Part shown: one piece after another, positions 8,782 through 19,000 of the stretch
How positions within the stretch are numbered: the first letter of the stretch is position 1
Layout: each line of letters starts with the position of its first letter
NCBI RefSeq assembly: GCF_000744225.1
Contig: NZ_JQLN01000004.1
Span: 682,001 to 746,000 of the forward strand
Direction of reading: 5' to 3'
Length of the DNA: 64,000 nt
From: Kitasatospora mediocidica KCTC 9733
GTDB taxonomy: Bacteria > Actinomycetota > Actinomycetes > Streptomycetales > Streptomycetaceae
Notes under the pieces: model-generated
What the model was told of the DNA's origin: nothing
Seen by the model: the letters and a program-made list of their open reading frames with translations, nothing else
The model's database searches: none
Made by a program: the position numbers and the translations under genes

Positions 8782-9848
8782 CTACTCCGGATACTCCCCC
8801 GACGCTATCGCGACCAGCCGGGCGGCCTTGAGTTCGGTCTCCGCCCACTCGTGCTCGGGGTCGGAGCCCCAGGTAATGCCTGCGCCCGTGCCGAAGTACA
8901 GGACGGGCGCCGCCGCGGCGGGCCGCTCAATCCAGAACGTCCGGATGCCGACAGCGAGTTCGGCCTCACCGCGGTCGGCGTCGACCCAGCCGACGGCGCC
9001 GGTGTACGGGCCGCGCGGGGCGGTCTCCAGCTCGTCGATGACGCGCAGCGCGCTGGACTTGGGGGCGCCGGTGACCGAACCGGGCGGGAAGGTCGCGTCC
9101 AGCAGCTCGGGCCAGCCGGCGCCGTCCCGCAGGGTGCCGCGGACCAGCGAGACCAGGTGCACCAGGCCGGGGTGCTTCTCGACCGCGCAGAGGTCGGGGA
9201 CGGTGATGCTGCCGATCGCGCAGGCGCGGCCGAGGTCGTTGCGGACCAGGTCGACGATCATCACGTTCTCGGCGTAGTCCTTCTCCAGCAGGTCGGCCTC
9301 GGTGCGGCCGGTGCCCTTGATCGGGCCGGAGGAGACGCTCCGGCCGGAGCGGGAGAGGTAGAGCTCGGGCGAGGCGGTGGCGATCTCGATGCCGTGGTCG
9401 GGCAGCCGCAGGGTGCCCGCGTAGGGGGCCGGGTTGCCGTGGGCGAGCAGGCCGGTCAGGGCGTCGATGTCGCTGCGGGCGGGGTCGGCCTGCGGCAGTG
9501 GCGCGCTCATCACCCGGCAGAGGTTCGCCTGGTAGACCTCACCGGTCGCGATCCGCTCACGGATCCGGCGGACGCCGGCGGTGTAGCCGGCGCGGTCCAG
9601 CGAGCTGTGCCAGCTGCCGGGGAGCGGGCCGTGCCAGGCGCCGGGCTCGCGCCGGGGGCCGGGTCGGGGCGGACGTCGGCGAAGCGGGCGCAGGTGAGGC
9701 GGCCCTCGAAGTCGTGGGCGACCGCCCACCAGCCCTCGCTCTCCAACGCGGCCGGGTCGGAGGTCACCTCGCACAGGCCCGTCGCGAGCCGGCCGCCGAA
9801 GCGGGCCATCGGCTGGTCGGGGGCGGGGGCGGAGCTGGGGGCGGGCAC
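8782..9848 (-). pseudogene. pabB: Aminodeoxychorismate synthase component I, frameshifted
   Basis: Chorismate-binding enzyme making 4-amino-4-deoxychorismate. The C-terminal catalytic domain is intact (ATASPELYLSRSGRSVSSGP, GTGRTEADLLEKDYAEN, the signature DLVRNDLGR, and TFPPGSVTGAPK). The N-terminal piece (MARFGGRLATG ... RFADVRPDP) reads in a different frame from the rest (REPGAWHGPL onward). Adding one C to the C5 run (plus-strand G run 9654-9658) joins them into a 355-residue protein. The GTG at 9848 has AGGAG four bases away; the ATG at 9809 is the alternative start. Either the gene is broken or a homopolymer base was lost in sequencing. The downstream pabC is intact. Confidence 0.85.
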
Positions 9849-10094
9849 GGTTCTCCTGCGGTGGTCACGGTCTGCGTCGGGTCCGGGGGGCCGACGGCGG
9901 GGGTCTGCGGTGTTGCGGGTCCGCGGTGCTGGGAAGTCTAGGTCGGGCACGGGCCGCGACCCGGTCCGCGCCGGGCGCCGGCGGCCGCGCCCGGCGGCTG
10001 ACGTGCACGGATTCGCGGCGGGCCCGGCACTGCTGCCGGGGCCGTCCGGGGGGCGCTTCGGAGGGGGCCCGGGCGCTAGCTGCGGATACGGAAT

Positions 10095-10122
10095 TTGAGC
10101 TGGCCAGGGTTTCCGCTAAAGT
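10095..10122 (+). promoter_or_regulatory. Housekeeping-type promoter of the tRNA cluster
   Basis: TTGAGC at 10095 and TAAAGT at 10117 are separated by 16 bases, about 58 bases before tRNA-Gly. This fits a strong SigA-type stable-RNA promoter. The remaining bases between pabB and the tRNAs (9849-10094) show no supported gene. Confidence 0.55.
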
Positions 10123-10179
10123 TCAACACGTCGCCGGGAAACGGAGCCGCTGAGAAGCGGTGAAGGACCCGGAAGACAG

Positions 10180-10252
10180 GCGGACGTGGCTCAGTTGGTA
10201 GAGCATCACCTTGCCAAGGTGAGGGTCGCGAGTTCGAATCTCGTCGTCCGCT
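10180..10252 (+). tRNA. tRNA-Gly(GCC)
   Basis: A 73-nt cloverleaf with acceptor GCGGACG/CGTCCGC, anticodon loop TTGCCAA (anticodon GCC), T loop TTCGAAT and discriminator T. First gene of a five-tRNA cluster. Confidence 0.97.
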
Positions 10253-10307
10253 CGGTGCCGTGAAGGACAGCATGATCGTTCTTCCTGGTATGTTTGACAA
10301 GTTGCCT

Positions 10308-10378
10308 GGTGGAGTGGCCGAGAGGCGAGGCAACGGCCTGCAAAGCCGTGTACACGGGTTCAAATCCCGTCTCCACCT
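10308..10378 (+). tRNA. tRNA-Cys(GCA)
   Basis: A 71-nt cloverleaf with acceptor GGTGGAG/CTCCACC, anticodon loop CTGCAAA (anticodon GCA), T loop TTCAAAT and discriminator T. Confidence 0.97.
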
Positions 10379-10413
10379 CCAAGAGGTCCCCCGGTTCGAC
10401 CGGGGGTCTTCCC

Positions 10414-10485
<72 letters not shown>

Positions 10486-10560
10486 CACAGGTCCTTCGGG
10501 TCCTTCGGCGGCACCTCGCAGTGCTGCCACCAGCCGGGCCGACACTCTGGTGTCGGGCAG

Positions 10561-10632
<72 letters not shown>

Positions 10633-10707
10633 CACAGGTCCTTCGGGATCTTCGGCGGCACCTCGCAGTGCTGCCACCAGCCGGGCCGACACTCTGGTGT
10701 CGGGCAG

Positions 10708-10779
<72 letters not shown>

Positions 10780-10798
10780 CAGCAGCAAAGCAGTTGGA

Positions 10799-10836
10799 AC
10801 GAGAGCCGCAGTCCGGTCACGGGCTGCGGCTCTCGT
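10799..10836 (+). terminator. Terminator of the tRNA cluster
   Basis: Inverted repeat ACGAGAGCCGCAG / CTGCGGCTCTCGT with a 12-nt loop, 20 bases after the last tRNA. Confidence 0.75.
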
Positions 10837-10858
10837 GCGTCCGCGGCGGGGGAAACGA

Positions 10859-10906
10859 GAGTGCCGTGTACGGGACGCCCTCACCGGCGTTCCGTACACG
10901 GCACTC
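10859..10906. terminator. Second hairpin after the tRNA cluster
   Basis: A 21-bp stem with one G-T mismatch (GAGTGCCGTGTACGG...) and a CTCACC loop. It may be a back-up terminator or the terminator for the minus-strand gene at 11000. Confidence 0.6.
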
Positions 10907-10999
10907 GACTGACCGGTGCGTGGGCACCCGCTGCTCGCCCGTCCGCGTGTCCCCGCGGGCGCTTCGCTCCGGTCGGCGCCGACCCCTTGTCCCGAGAGG

Positions 11000-11212
11000 T
11001 CAACGCCCGATCAGGTTGGCCACCGCCTCGGTCTGGCTGACCATCTGCTCCCAGCCTCCGAAGAGCAGGAGCAGGGCGATCGCACACGGCAGCGCCATGG
11101 CCAGGGCGACCACGGGATGCCGGCGGTCGTCCGCCGGGCGGCGCGACCGGGCGGGCCGGATCGCGAGCAGCCGCCGGCGCCGGGCCGGGTCTGCGGAGAT
11201 TTCCGTTGCCAT
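11000..11212 (-). CDS. Small single-pass membrane protein
   Basis: 70 residues. A basic N-terminal half (RRRRLLAIRPARSRR) precedes one hydrophobic segment (VVALAMALPCAIALLLLF, about 34-51) and a short polar tail, so the N-terminus is predicted inside the cell. The ATG at 11212 has GGAG seven bases upstream. No family is recognised. It is convergent with the tRNA cluster and divergent from the kinase gene. Confidence 0.6.
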   Translation of the reverse strand: MATEISADPARRRRLLAIRPARSRRPADDRRHPVVALAMALPCAIALLLLFGGWEQMVSQTEAVANLIGR

Positions 11213-11676
11213 GGTCCTGCTCCTGCCCCTACTGGTGCCGCTTCGAGTCGGACGGTCACCGATGCCGCTGCGGTACGGCCTGCGCGGTGGACGGTTGGTC
11301 TCGGGGGACGAGCACCCCGCCCACCGCTGCTCTCAACCGTAGGTGGACCGCCGGCTCCTGACATCGTGCCCGCGTATCGTTCCAGGGGTGGCCAGGAGGA
11401 TGAGTGGAGTCCGGGTCGACTACTACCGCAGGGGGAGTCGAGGGTCCTTCGACCCCCGAGGGAACCCTGAGAGCGACCCCGAGACCCCGGTCACACCAAC
11501 GCCTCCGCGCGGCCCTGTCCCAGGGAGATCGGACAATCCCACCGGCGGTTCACGTGTTGCGTATCAGCACACCGCAGCCGACAGTCCGTAAGCTGTGCCC
11601 GGAAGAATCTGACGCTGCCCCACCACCGGGGGCGCACCTCACGGGTTGCCCACCTGACGGGCCGACGGGGAACGAC
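11213..11676. other. Intergenic region upstream of the Ser/Thr kinase
   Basis: 464 bases. The ATG at 11400 follows AGGAGG with no spacing and opens a 63-codon frame with low-complexity Pro/Ser content; this is not convincing as a gene. No clear promoter hexamers or strong hairpin were found. It should hold the divergent promoters of the small membrane gene and the kinase. Confidence 0.35.
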
Positions 11677-12609
11677 ATGGCGATGATGCGGCTGAGGCGT
11701 GAGGACCCCCGCATCGTCGGCCCCTACCGGTTGCACCGTCGGCTCGGCGCCGGCGGGATGGGCGTGGTCTATCTGGGCTCCGACCGCAAGGGCCAGCGGG
11801 TCGCACTGAAGCTGATCCGGGCCGAGCTGGCCGAGGACGCGGAGTTCCGCACCCGGTTCGCCCGCGAGATCGCCGCCGCCTCGCGGATCCGCGGCGGCTG
11901 CACGGCCCGGGTGGTCGCCTCCGACATCGAGGCCGACCGGCCCTGGCTCGCCACCGCGTACGTGCCCGGCCCCTCGCTCTACAAGCGGGTCGGCGACGAG
12001 GGCCCGCTGGCCTGGCCCGAGGTGGCCCGGATCGGTTCCGCGCTGGCCGACGGCCTGGTGAAGGTGCACGAGGCCGGCGTCGTGCACCGGGACCTGAAGC
12101 CGTCCAACATCCTGCTCTCCCCCAAGGGCCCGCGGATCATCGACTTCGGCATCGCGTGGTCGCGCGGCGCCAGCACGCTCACCCACGTGGGCACGGCCGT
12201 CGGCTCACCCGGCTTCCTGGCCCCCGAGCAGGTCCGCGGCGCCGCGGTGACGCCCGCCACCGACGTCTTCGCGTTCGGCGCCACGCTGGCGTACGCGCTG
12301 ACCGGCGACTCGCCGTTCGGCTCCGGCGCCTCGTCGGAGGTGATGCTCTACCGGGTCGTGCACGAGGAGCCGGACCTCTCGGAGGTGCCGGCGGTGCTGG
12401 CTCCCCTGGTCGGGGCCTGCCTGGCCAAGGAGCCGATGGAGCGCCCGGGCGCGGCTCATCTGCACGAGCGGCTCAGCGAGCTGGCGGCACGGGCCGGCGG
12501 CGGTCGCGGGCGGGCGGCGGCGCCGGCCGAGCCGCGCGAGGAGGCGGCCGCCCGGGAGGCGGCGCGCGGCGCGCGGCTGCGCCCCCCGGTGCGCCGGCGC
12601 CCGGCGTGA
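11677..12609 (+). CDS. Ser/Thr protein kinase, catalytic domain
   Basis: A 310-residue Hanks-type kinase: glycine loop GAGGMGVV (24-31), ATP lysine K45 (VALKLIR), catalytic HRDLKPSN (about 137-144), DFG (about 156), then APEQ and the C-lobe. It ends in an Ala/Arg-rich linker without a membrane span. The stop TGA shares bases with a GTG that opens the next frame (GTGA at 12606). Inserting one C into the C6 run at 12582-12587 would instead fuse kinase and downstream frame into one ~700-residue transmembrane kinase, the commoner Streptomyces layout. The ATG at 11677 is supported only by a weak GGGGAA. Confidence 0.88.
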   Translation: MAMMRLRREDPRIVGPYRLHRRLGAGGMGVVYLGSDRKGQRVALKLIRAELAEDAEFRTRFAREIAAASRIRGGCTARVVASDIEADRPWLATAYVPGPSLYKRVGDEGPLAWPEVARIGSALADGLVKVHEAGVVHRDLKPSNILLSPKGPRIIDFGIAWSRGASTLTHVGTAVGSPGFLAPEQVRGAAVTPATDVFAFGATLAYALTGDSPFGSGASSEVMLYRVVHEEPDLSEVPAVLAPLVGACLAKEPMERPGAAHLHERLSELAARAGGGRGRAAAPAEPREEAAAREAARGARLRPPVRRRPA

Positions 12610-13778
12610 GCCACGGCGCGCAGGGCGGTTTCGCCCCTGCCGCGGGCTCCCCGGGCAGTCCGGCGCACGGGGCGCCCTCGGCGCGCGAGGCCGGCCACAG
12701 CGCTCCCGGTCACCACCCCGGCGCCGGACGGCCCGCCGAGCGGCGCGCCCCGCTGCGCCGGCCGCCCGGCCAGCCGCCGACCGCGCCGATGCCCTGGCCG
12801 GCCCGCGACGCCCAGGCCAACGCTCAGTCCCAGGCACCGGAGGGCCACGAGGCCTACGACGTCCGGGCTGCGGCCCGGCCGGTCCGGGCGCCGCACGACC
12901 GCGCGGGCCGGGAGCGGGCCACCGTGCGCGAGCGCCAGCAGACGCCCGCCCCGGGACGTCCGGCGCGCGACCGTCAGCACACCCCGGCCCCGGGGCGGCC
13001 GATCGACTCCCGCCGCCGGCTGCTGCGCCAGCGGCTGGTGGTCTTCATCACCGTCACCATCGGCGTGGCGCTGGCCATCGCGGCCGCCCAGGGCTGCGAG
13101 AACCGCAGTTCGCAGGGGCTGCCGGCGCCGCGCCCCGCGGTCGGCGGCCAGGTCCCCGAGGGAGCCGGACCGGCGCTCGGACTCTCCGCCGACGGCGTGC
13201 AGAGCCAGCAGCCGGCACCCCAGGCGCCCGCGGCCAGGACCAGCGGCGGCACCGGCTCCCCCGGCGCGGCGAACCCGGCCGGCTTCGGCCCGGCCACCGG
13301 GGCGGTGCCCGCGGTGGACTGGCCCAACCGCAGCTACAGCGACCCCGGCGGCGGCCCGGCGATCCAGCTGCGCGACGGCCGCTCGGCCGGCCCGGACGTC
13401 TCGCCCGCCGTCCAGCCGACCGCCCCGCAGTCCCCCGGCGCCGCGCCGGTCACGCTGGCCTCCGTGCTGCCCGCCCGCTACCGGGGGGCGGCGGCCACCG
13501 TGGTGGTGCTGCGACGGACCGAGGGCTCGGTCCCGGTCGACCTGGTCGAGCTCTTCGGCTTCACCACCGACACGCCCGTCCTGCTCGCCTCCCGCTCCTC
13601 GGCGGCGGACCCGCAGGCCGCCGCCGCCTGGCGGCTGGAGGACGGCGCGCTGGTCCGCGAGGAGCGGGTGGCCCAGACCGGCGCCAGCTCCTCGACCCGC
13701 TACACGCTGCGCCCGGACGGCACGCTCGACGAGTCCTGGCCGGGCGCAGGCATCTCCGGTGGCACCGGGGTGAGTTGA
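12606..13778 (+). CDS. Membrane-anchored extracellular part of the kinase, or a coupled partner
   Basis: The open frame encodes 390 residues: a Pro/Gly/Ala-rich linker containing two TPAPGRP copies, a basic stop-transfer stretch (SRRRLLRQR), one membrane span (LVVFITVTIGVALAIAAAQG, about 144-163), a disordered outer linker and a folded-looking C-terminal domain (VLPARYRGAAATVVVL ... STRYTLRPDGTLDE). As annotated it begins at a GTG overlapping the kinase stop. It has no Shine-Dalgarno of its own, so it is either translationally coupled or the separated C-terminal half of a frameshifted receptor kinase. Confidence 0.75.
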   Translation: MSHGAQGGFAPAAGSPGSPAHGAPSAREAGHSAPGHHPGAGRPAERRAPLRRPPGQPPTAPMPWPARDAQANAQSQAPEGHEAYDVRAAARPVRAPHDRAGRERATVRERQQTPAPGRPARDRQHTPAPGRPIDSRRRLLRQRLVVFITVTIGVALAIAAAQGCENRSSQGLPAPRPAVGGQVPEGAGPALGLSADGVQSQQPAPQAPAARTSGGTGSPGAANPAGFGPATGAVPAVDWPNRSYSDPGGGPAIQLRDGRSAGPDVSPAVQPTAPQSPGAAPVTLASVLPARYRGAAATVVVLRRTEGSVPVDLVELFGFTTDTPVLLASRSSAADPQAAAAWRLEDGALVREERVAQTGASSSTRYTLRPDGTLDESWPGAGISGGTGVS

Positions 13779-13812
13779 GCCTTGCCGCAAGCCGTGGACC
13801 TCGGCCGGTGGG

Positions 13813-14640
13813 TCAGGCCGTGCGCGGGCGAGTGGTGTAGAAGGCCACGGCCGAGGCGGCCGCGACGTTGAGGGAGTCCACGCCGGCCTCCATCGGGATC
13901 CGGACGTGCTGGTCCGCCGCGGCGAGGGTGCCGGGGGCGATGCCGTCGCCCTCGGTGCCGAAGACCAGGGCGAGCTTCTCGTCGTTGCGGGCGGCGAGTT
14001 CGTCGAGGGTGATCGCCTGCTCGCTCAGGCAGAGTGCGGCGACCGTGAAGCCCGCGGCGCGCAGGGTCCCGACGTCCTGGGGCCAGGACTCCAGGCGGGT
14101 CCACGGCACCTGGAAGACGGTCCCCATCGAGACCTTCACCGAGCGCCGGTAGAGCGGATCGGCGCAGCGCGGGGTGAGCAGGACGGCGTCGATGCCGAGG
14201 GCGGCGGCGTTCCTGAAGGCGGCACCCATGTTGGCGTGGTCGACGATGTCCTCGAAGACGGCCACCCGGCGGGCCGCGCCGTCGCGTCCGCCGCCGAGCA
14301 GGTCGGCGGCGGACGGCAGCGGCTTGCGCGCCATCGAGGCGAGCGCCCCGCGGTGCACGTGGTAGCCGGTGACCTCCTCGGCCAGCTGCGGTTCGACCAC
14401 GTGCACCGGGGCATCCGCCTCGGCGATGACGTCCGCCATGACGTCCAGCCACTTGGCCGTCAGCAGCATCGAGCGCATCGCGTACCCGGCAGCCAGGGCG
14501 CGCCGGATGACCTTCTCGCCCTCGGCGATGAACAGACCTTCGGCCGGCTCCCGGCGTCTGCGAAGCTCGACGTCGGTCAGCCCGGTGTAGTCCGCCAGGC
14601 GCGGGTCGTCGGGGTCGGTGATGGTGCTCGGCTCGGCCAT
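13813..14640 (-). CDS. TrmH/SpoU family RNA 2'-O-methyltransferase
   Basis: A 275-residue SPOUT-class methylase with an N-terminal substrate-binding region (EGLFIAEGEKVIRRAL) and the three SpoU motifs: ANMGAAFRNAAALG, LVFGTEGDGIAP and RIPMEAGVDSLNVAAASAV. These form the trefoil-knot SAM site. It probably modifies ribose in tRNA or rRNA; the exact target cannot be told. It starts 15 bases after the cobA stop on the same strand and may be co-transcribed. Confidence 0.93.
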   Translation of the reverse strand: MAEPSTITDPDDPRLADYTGLTDVELRRRREPAEGLFIAEGEKVIRRALAAGYAMRSMLLTAKWLDVMADVIAEADAPVHVVEPQLAEEVTGYHVHRGALASMARKPLPSAADLLGGGRDGAARRVAVFEDIVDHANMGAAFRNAAALGIDAVLLTPRCADPLYRRSVKVSMGTVFQVPWTRLESWPQDVGTLRAAGFTVAALCLSEQAITLDELAARNDEKLALVFGTEGDGIAPGTLAAADQHVRIPMEAGVDSLNVAAASAVAFYTTRPRTA

Positions 14641-14655
14641 GCTCGCGCTCTCGGC

Positions 14656-15906
14656 TCAGGCGGTACGGGTTGCGGGGTCCAGCACGTGGACGACCTCGCC
14701 GATGACGATGACGGCCGGCGGGCGGACGCCCTCGGCGACCACCGTGGCGGCGACCGTACCGAGGGTCGCGTCGATCCGGCGCTGGGCGGCGGTGGTGCCC
14801 TCCTGGACCACGGCGACGGGCGTGTCGGCGTCCCGGCCCGAGGCGATCAGGCGGGCCGCGATGGCGCCGATCCGCTCGACGGCCATCAGCAGCACCAGGG
14901 TGCCGCGCATCTGGGCGGCCGCCTCCCAGTTGACCAGCGAGCGCGGGTCCTCGGGGGCGACGTGGCCGGAGACCACGGTGAACTCGTGGGTCATCCCGCG
15001 GTGGGTGACCGGGATGCCGACCGCGGCCGGGACACTGATCGAGCTGGAGATGCCCGGCACGACGGTGACCGGGATGCCGGCCTCGACGCAGGCGAGCAGC
15101 TCCTCACCGCCACGCCCGTAGACGTACGGGTCGCCGCCCTTGAGCCGGACCACGAACTTGCCGGCCTTGGCCGCGTCGATCAGCGCCTGGTTGATCGCCT
15201 CCTGGGCCATCGCGCGCCCGTACGGGATCTTGGAGGCGTCGATCACCTCGACGTGCGGCGCGAGCTCGGCGAGCAGCTCGCGCGGGGCCAGCCGGTCGGC
15301 GACCACGACGTCCGCGTCCGCGAGCAGCCGGCGGCCGCGCACGGTGATCAGGTCCGGGTCGCCGGGGCCGCCGCCGACCAGGGCCACGCCGGCCGCGCGG
15401 GCGCGGAACTGACGGGCGCTCAGGCTGCCGTCGCGCAGTCCCTCGACGATGGTGGTGCGCAGCGCGGCGGAGTACCGCGGGTCGCCGGTCAGCACGGCGA
15501 CGGTGGTGCCGTCGTCGTGGCCGGTGGCCGGGGTCCAGGCGGTCGCGGCGGCCGCGTCGTCGCTGCGGGCGCAGAAGATCCGCAGCCCTTCGGCCGCCGC
15601 GCTGACGGCCTCGTTGACCGCGTGGTCGTCGGTGGCCACCAGCACGTACCAGCAGTCCGCGAGGTCACCGTCGGCGTAGCCGCGGCGGTGCCAGCTGATC
15701 TCGCCCGCGTCGGCCATCGCCTGGACGGCGGGGGTGGTGACCGGCGAGACCAGGTGCACATCGGCACCGGCGGCTATCAGGGCCGGCAGCCGGCGCTGGG
15801 CTACCTGGCCGCCGCCGACCACGAGCACACGGCGGCCGGTGAGCAGCAGACCGACGGGGTAGGGCGTGCGGCCCGCGGTGCTGGGGTGGGGGTGGGGCGC
15901 GGTCAT
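14656..15906 (-). CDS. cobA: Uroporphyrinogen-III C-methyltransferase fused to siroheme-synthase-like domain
   Basis: A 416-residue CysG-like protein. The N-terminal Rossmann domain (VLVVGGGQVAQRRLPALI, about 27-44) corresponds to precorrin-2 dehydrogenase/ferrochelatase. The C-terminal SUMT domain carries VALVGGGPGDPDLITVRG (about 173-190), LKGGDPYVYGRGGEE and VVPGISSSISVPAAVGIPVTHR. It makes precorrin-2, feeding both siroheme and cobalamin. The ATG at 15906 has AGGAG eight bases upstream. A hairpin separates it from cobT. Confidence 0.95.
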   Translation of the reverse strand: MTAPHPHPSTAGRTPYPVGLLLTGRRVLVVGGGQVAQRRLPALIAAGADVHLVSPVTTPAVQAMADAGEISWHRRGYADGDLADCWYVLVATDDHAVNEAVSAAAEGLRIFCARSDDAAAATAWTPATGHDDGTTVAVLTGDPRYSAALRTTIVEGLRDGSLSARQFRARAAGVALVGGGPGDPDLITVRGRRLLADADVVVADRLAPRELLAELAPHVEVIDASKIPYGRAMAQEAINQALIDAAKAGKFVVRLKGGDPYVYGRGGEELLACVEAGIPVTVVPGISSSISVPAAVGIPVTHRGMTHEFTVVSGHVAPEDPRSLVNWEAAAQMRGTLVLLMAVERIGAIAARLIASGRDADTPVAVVQEGTTAAQRRIDATLGTVAATVVAEGVRPPAVIVIGEVVHVLDPATRTA

Positions 15907-15950
15907 CGGCGGAGCTCCTGAGCGACGGAGGGCTGTTCGGGTAGGGCAAC

Positions 15951-15996
15951 GCTCCTCCCGTACCGGACGCGCCCTTGGGCCGGGTACGGGAGGAGC
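15951..15996 (-). terminator. Terminator downstream of cobT
   Basis: A 14-bp perfect stem (GCTCCTCCCGTACC) with an 18-nt loop, between the cobT stop and the cobA start. Confidence 0.7.
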
Positions 15997-16010
15997 GGAC
16001 GAGCGCGGCC

Positions 16011-19000
16011 TCAGGCCTTCTCGGTGACCCCGGCGGAGTCGAAGGTGGCTACATCGTGCATCGCCCGGGCGGCACTCTGCACCAGGGGAAGCGCGAGCAG
16101 GGCGCCGGTGCCCTCGCCGAGGCGAAGGTCCAGGTCGATCAGCGGACGCAGGCCCAGCTTGGCCAGCGCGGCCTTGTGGCCGGGCTCGGCGGACCGGTGG
16201 CCGGCGATGCAGGCGGCGAGGACCTCGGGGGCGATCGCCTTGGCGACCAGGGCGGCCGAGCCGGCGATGACGCCGTCCAGGATCACCGGGGTGCGCAGCG
16301 AGGCGGCGCCGAGCATGAAGCCCGCCAGGGCCGCGTGCTCCAGACCGCCGACGGCGGCCAGTACGCCGATCGGGTCAGCCGGGTCGGGCTGGTGCAGCGC
16401 CAGCGCGCGGCGGACCACCTCGACCTTGTGGGCGTGCGTCGCGTCGTCGATGCCGGTGCCGCGGCCGGTGACCTCGGCCGGGTCGGCGCCCGCGAAGACG
16501 GCGATCAGGGCGGCGGAGGCCGTGGTGTTGGCGATGCCCATGTCGCCGGTGATCAGGATCTTGTTGCCCGCCGCGACCAGGTCGCGGGCGGTCTCGATGC
16601 CGACCTCGATGGCCTTGAGCGCCTCCTCCCGGCTCATCGCCGGGCCCTGGGTCATGTCGTCGGTGCCCGGCTTGACCTTGCGGGGCAGCAGGCCGGTGGT
16701 CCGGCCGTCCTGGACTGCCTGCGGCAGCTCGCTGGCCACGCCCACGTCCACCACGCAGACCTCGGCGCCGACCTGGGCGGCGAAGGCGTTGACCACCGCG
16801 CCGCCGGCCAGGAAGTTCGCCACCATCTGCGCGGTGACCTCCTGCGGCCAGGGGGTGACGCCCTGGGCGTGCACGCCGTGGTCGCCCGCGAAGACCGCGA
16901 CGCAGGCGGGCTCGGGGACCGGCGGCGGGCACTTGCGGGAGAGGCCGCTGAGCTGGGCGGAGATGATCTCCAGCATGCCGAGCGAGCCGGCCGGCTTGGT
17001 CATCCGCTTCTGCCGGTCCCAGGCCTCGCCGAGCGCCTTGGCGTCCAGCGGGCGGATGGTGCGGCGGGTCTCGGCGAGCAGGCTGTGCGGCTCCTCGCCC
17101 GGCAGGGCACGGTTGCCGTACTGCTCCTCGTGCACCACCCAGGAGAGCGGGCGCTTCTTGGCCCAGCCCTGCTGCTGGAGCTCGGGCTCGTCCGGGAACG
17201 AGTCGACGTAGCCGATGCAGAGGTAGGCGACGACGTCCAGGTGCTCGGGCAGGCCGAGCTCGCGGACCATCTCCTCCTCGTCGAAGAAGCTCACCCAGCC
17301 GACGCCCAGGCCCTCGGCGCGGGCCGCCAGCCAGAGGTTCTCGACGGCCAGCGCGGCCGAGTAGGGCGCCATCTGCGGCTGGGTGTGCCGGCCGAGGGTG
17401 TGCCGGCCGCCACGGGTGCGGTCGGCGGTGACGACGATGTTGACCGGCGTGTCGAGGATGGCCTCGATCTTGATTTCCTTGAACTGCTTCGCGCGGCCCT
17501 TGGGGAGCGAGGCGGCGTAGGCCTCGCGCTGACGCTCGGCCAGGTCGTGCATCTTGCGGCGGGTCTTGGAGGACCGGATGACCACGAAGTCCCAGGGCTG
17601 GGAGTAGCCGACGCTGGGCGCGGTGTGGGCCGCCTCCAGGACGCGCAGCAGCACCTCGTGCGGGACCGGGTCCGGGCGGAAGCCGTTGCGGACGTCGCGG
17701 CGCTCGCGCATGACCTGGTGGACGGCGTCGCGCATGGCCTGGTCGTAGCCGGGGGCGGCGGGGCCGCGGTCGATCTCCTCGGCTGCGGGCTCTTCGGGCT
17801 GCTCCGGCTGCTGGGGCTGCTCCGGATGCTGCGGGTGATTCAGCTGCTCCGGGTCGACCGCGGGCTCGGCTGCGGCGGCGGCCTCGGGGGCGGGCTGCTG
17901 CTCGGACGACTGGGCGGGCTCGGGCTCGGTGAGCTCGACGGCGGCGGCCTCGGCGACGGGCGCGGGCTGCGGGTCGGCGGCGGTCGTTCCGGAGGGCATC
18001 ACGCCGGTGCCAACGGCCGTCTCCGGTGCGGCTGGTGCGGCCGGTGCCGCCAGAGCGGCCGCGGGCCGGAGCTCCGGGGCGGCGGCGGACGCGTCGGGCG
18101 TTATCGGGGGCACGGTGAGGGCCTCGGTGGTCTCGGGCGCCTCGGACACGGGCACGGGCACGGCGGGGACGACCGGCAGACCGTGCGGCGCGGGCGCGGC
18201 CAGGAACGCGGCGATCCGGCGCGGGTGGGCGACGGGGGCGGGCTGGGCCTGGGGGTCGGGCTGGGCCTGGGGGTCGGGCTGCGGCTCCGGCGTGACGGGG
18301 GCCTCGACGGCGACGGCCGCGACCGGGTCGGGCAGCTGCTCGGCGACCGGCTCGGCGGGCTGCTGCTCGGCGGGCGCCTCGACGAGCTCCACGACAACGG
18401 GAGCGGCAGCCGGAACCTCGGCCACCGGGACCTCGACGGGCAGCTGTTCCGCCGGAACCTCGACGGGCGCGGCGACGACCTCGGCCACGGGCTCGACGAC
18501 GACGGGCGCGGCGGCGGGCTCAGCCACCGGCGCCGGGACCTCGTGCACCACGGCCACCTGCTCGACCTGCCCGGCCTGCTCGATCTGTTCGACCGGGAGC
18601 GGGGCGGGGGCAGCGGGCGCCGGCACGGTCTCGACGGGCGCGGCCACCTGCTGCGCGGGCAGCACGGCGATGCCGACGGCCGGCGCGGCGACCTGGCCGG
18701 ACGGGCCACGGTCGGCGAGCGAGCGGACCGGGACGTGACCGGTCATCAGCGAGGGGTCCGGGATCGGCGGGCCCGCGTGCAGCGGACGGCGGGCGGACTG
18801 CGCGGCCACCGGCTGTGGCACGGTCGCCTGGACGGCCTCCGGCTGCGTCACCGGCTCGGCGGCAACGGGGACGGCAGCGGCGGGGACGGCGACGTCGGGA
18901 GCGACCGGCGCGAGGGCCGCCGCCTCCGGCGCCGCGTCGGCGGCGAGCAGCGGCGGGGCGAGCGGGGGCCAGGACGGCTCGACCGGCGTACCCGCGACGC

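Noticed and set aside
11400..11591. Short gene upstream of the kinase (63 codons)
   Set aside because: The purine-rich site touches the ATG with no spacing, the product is low complexity, and codon use is not typical.
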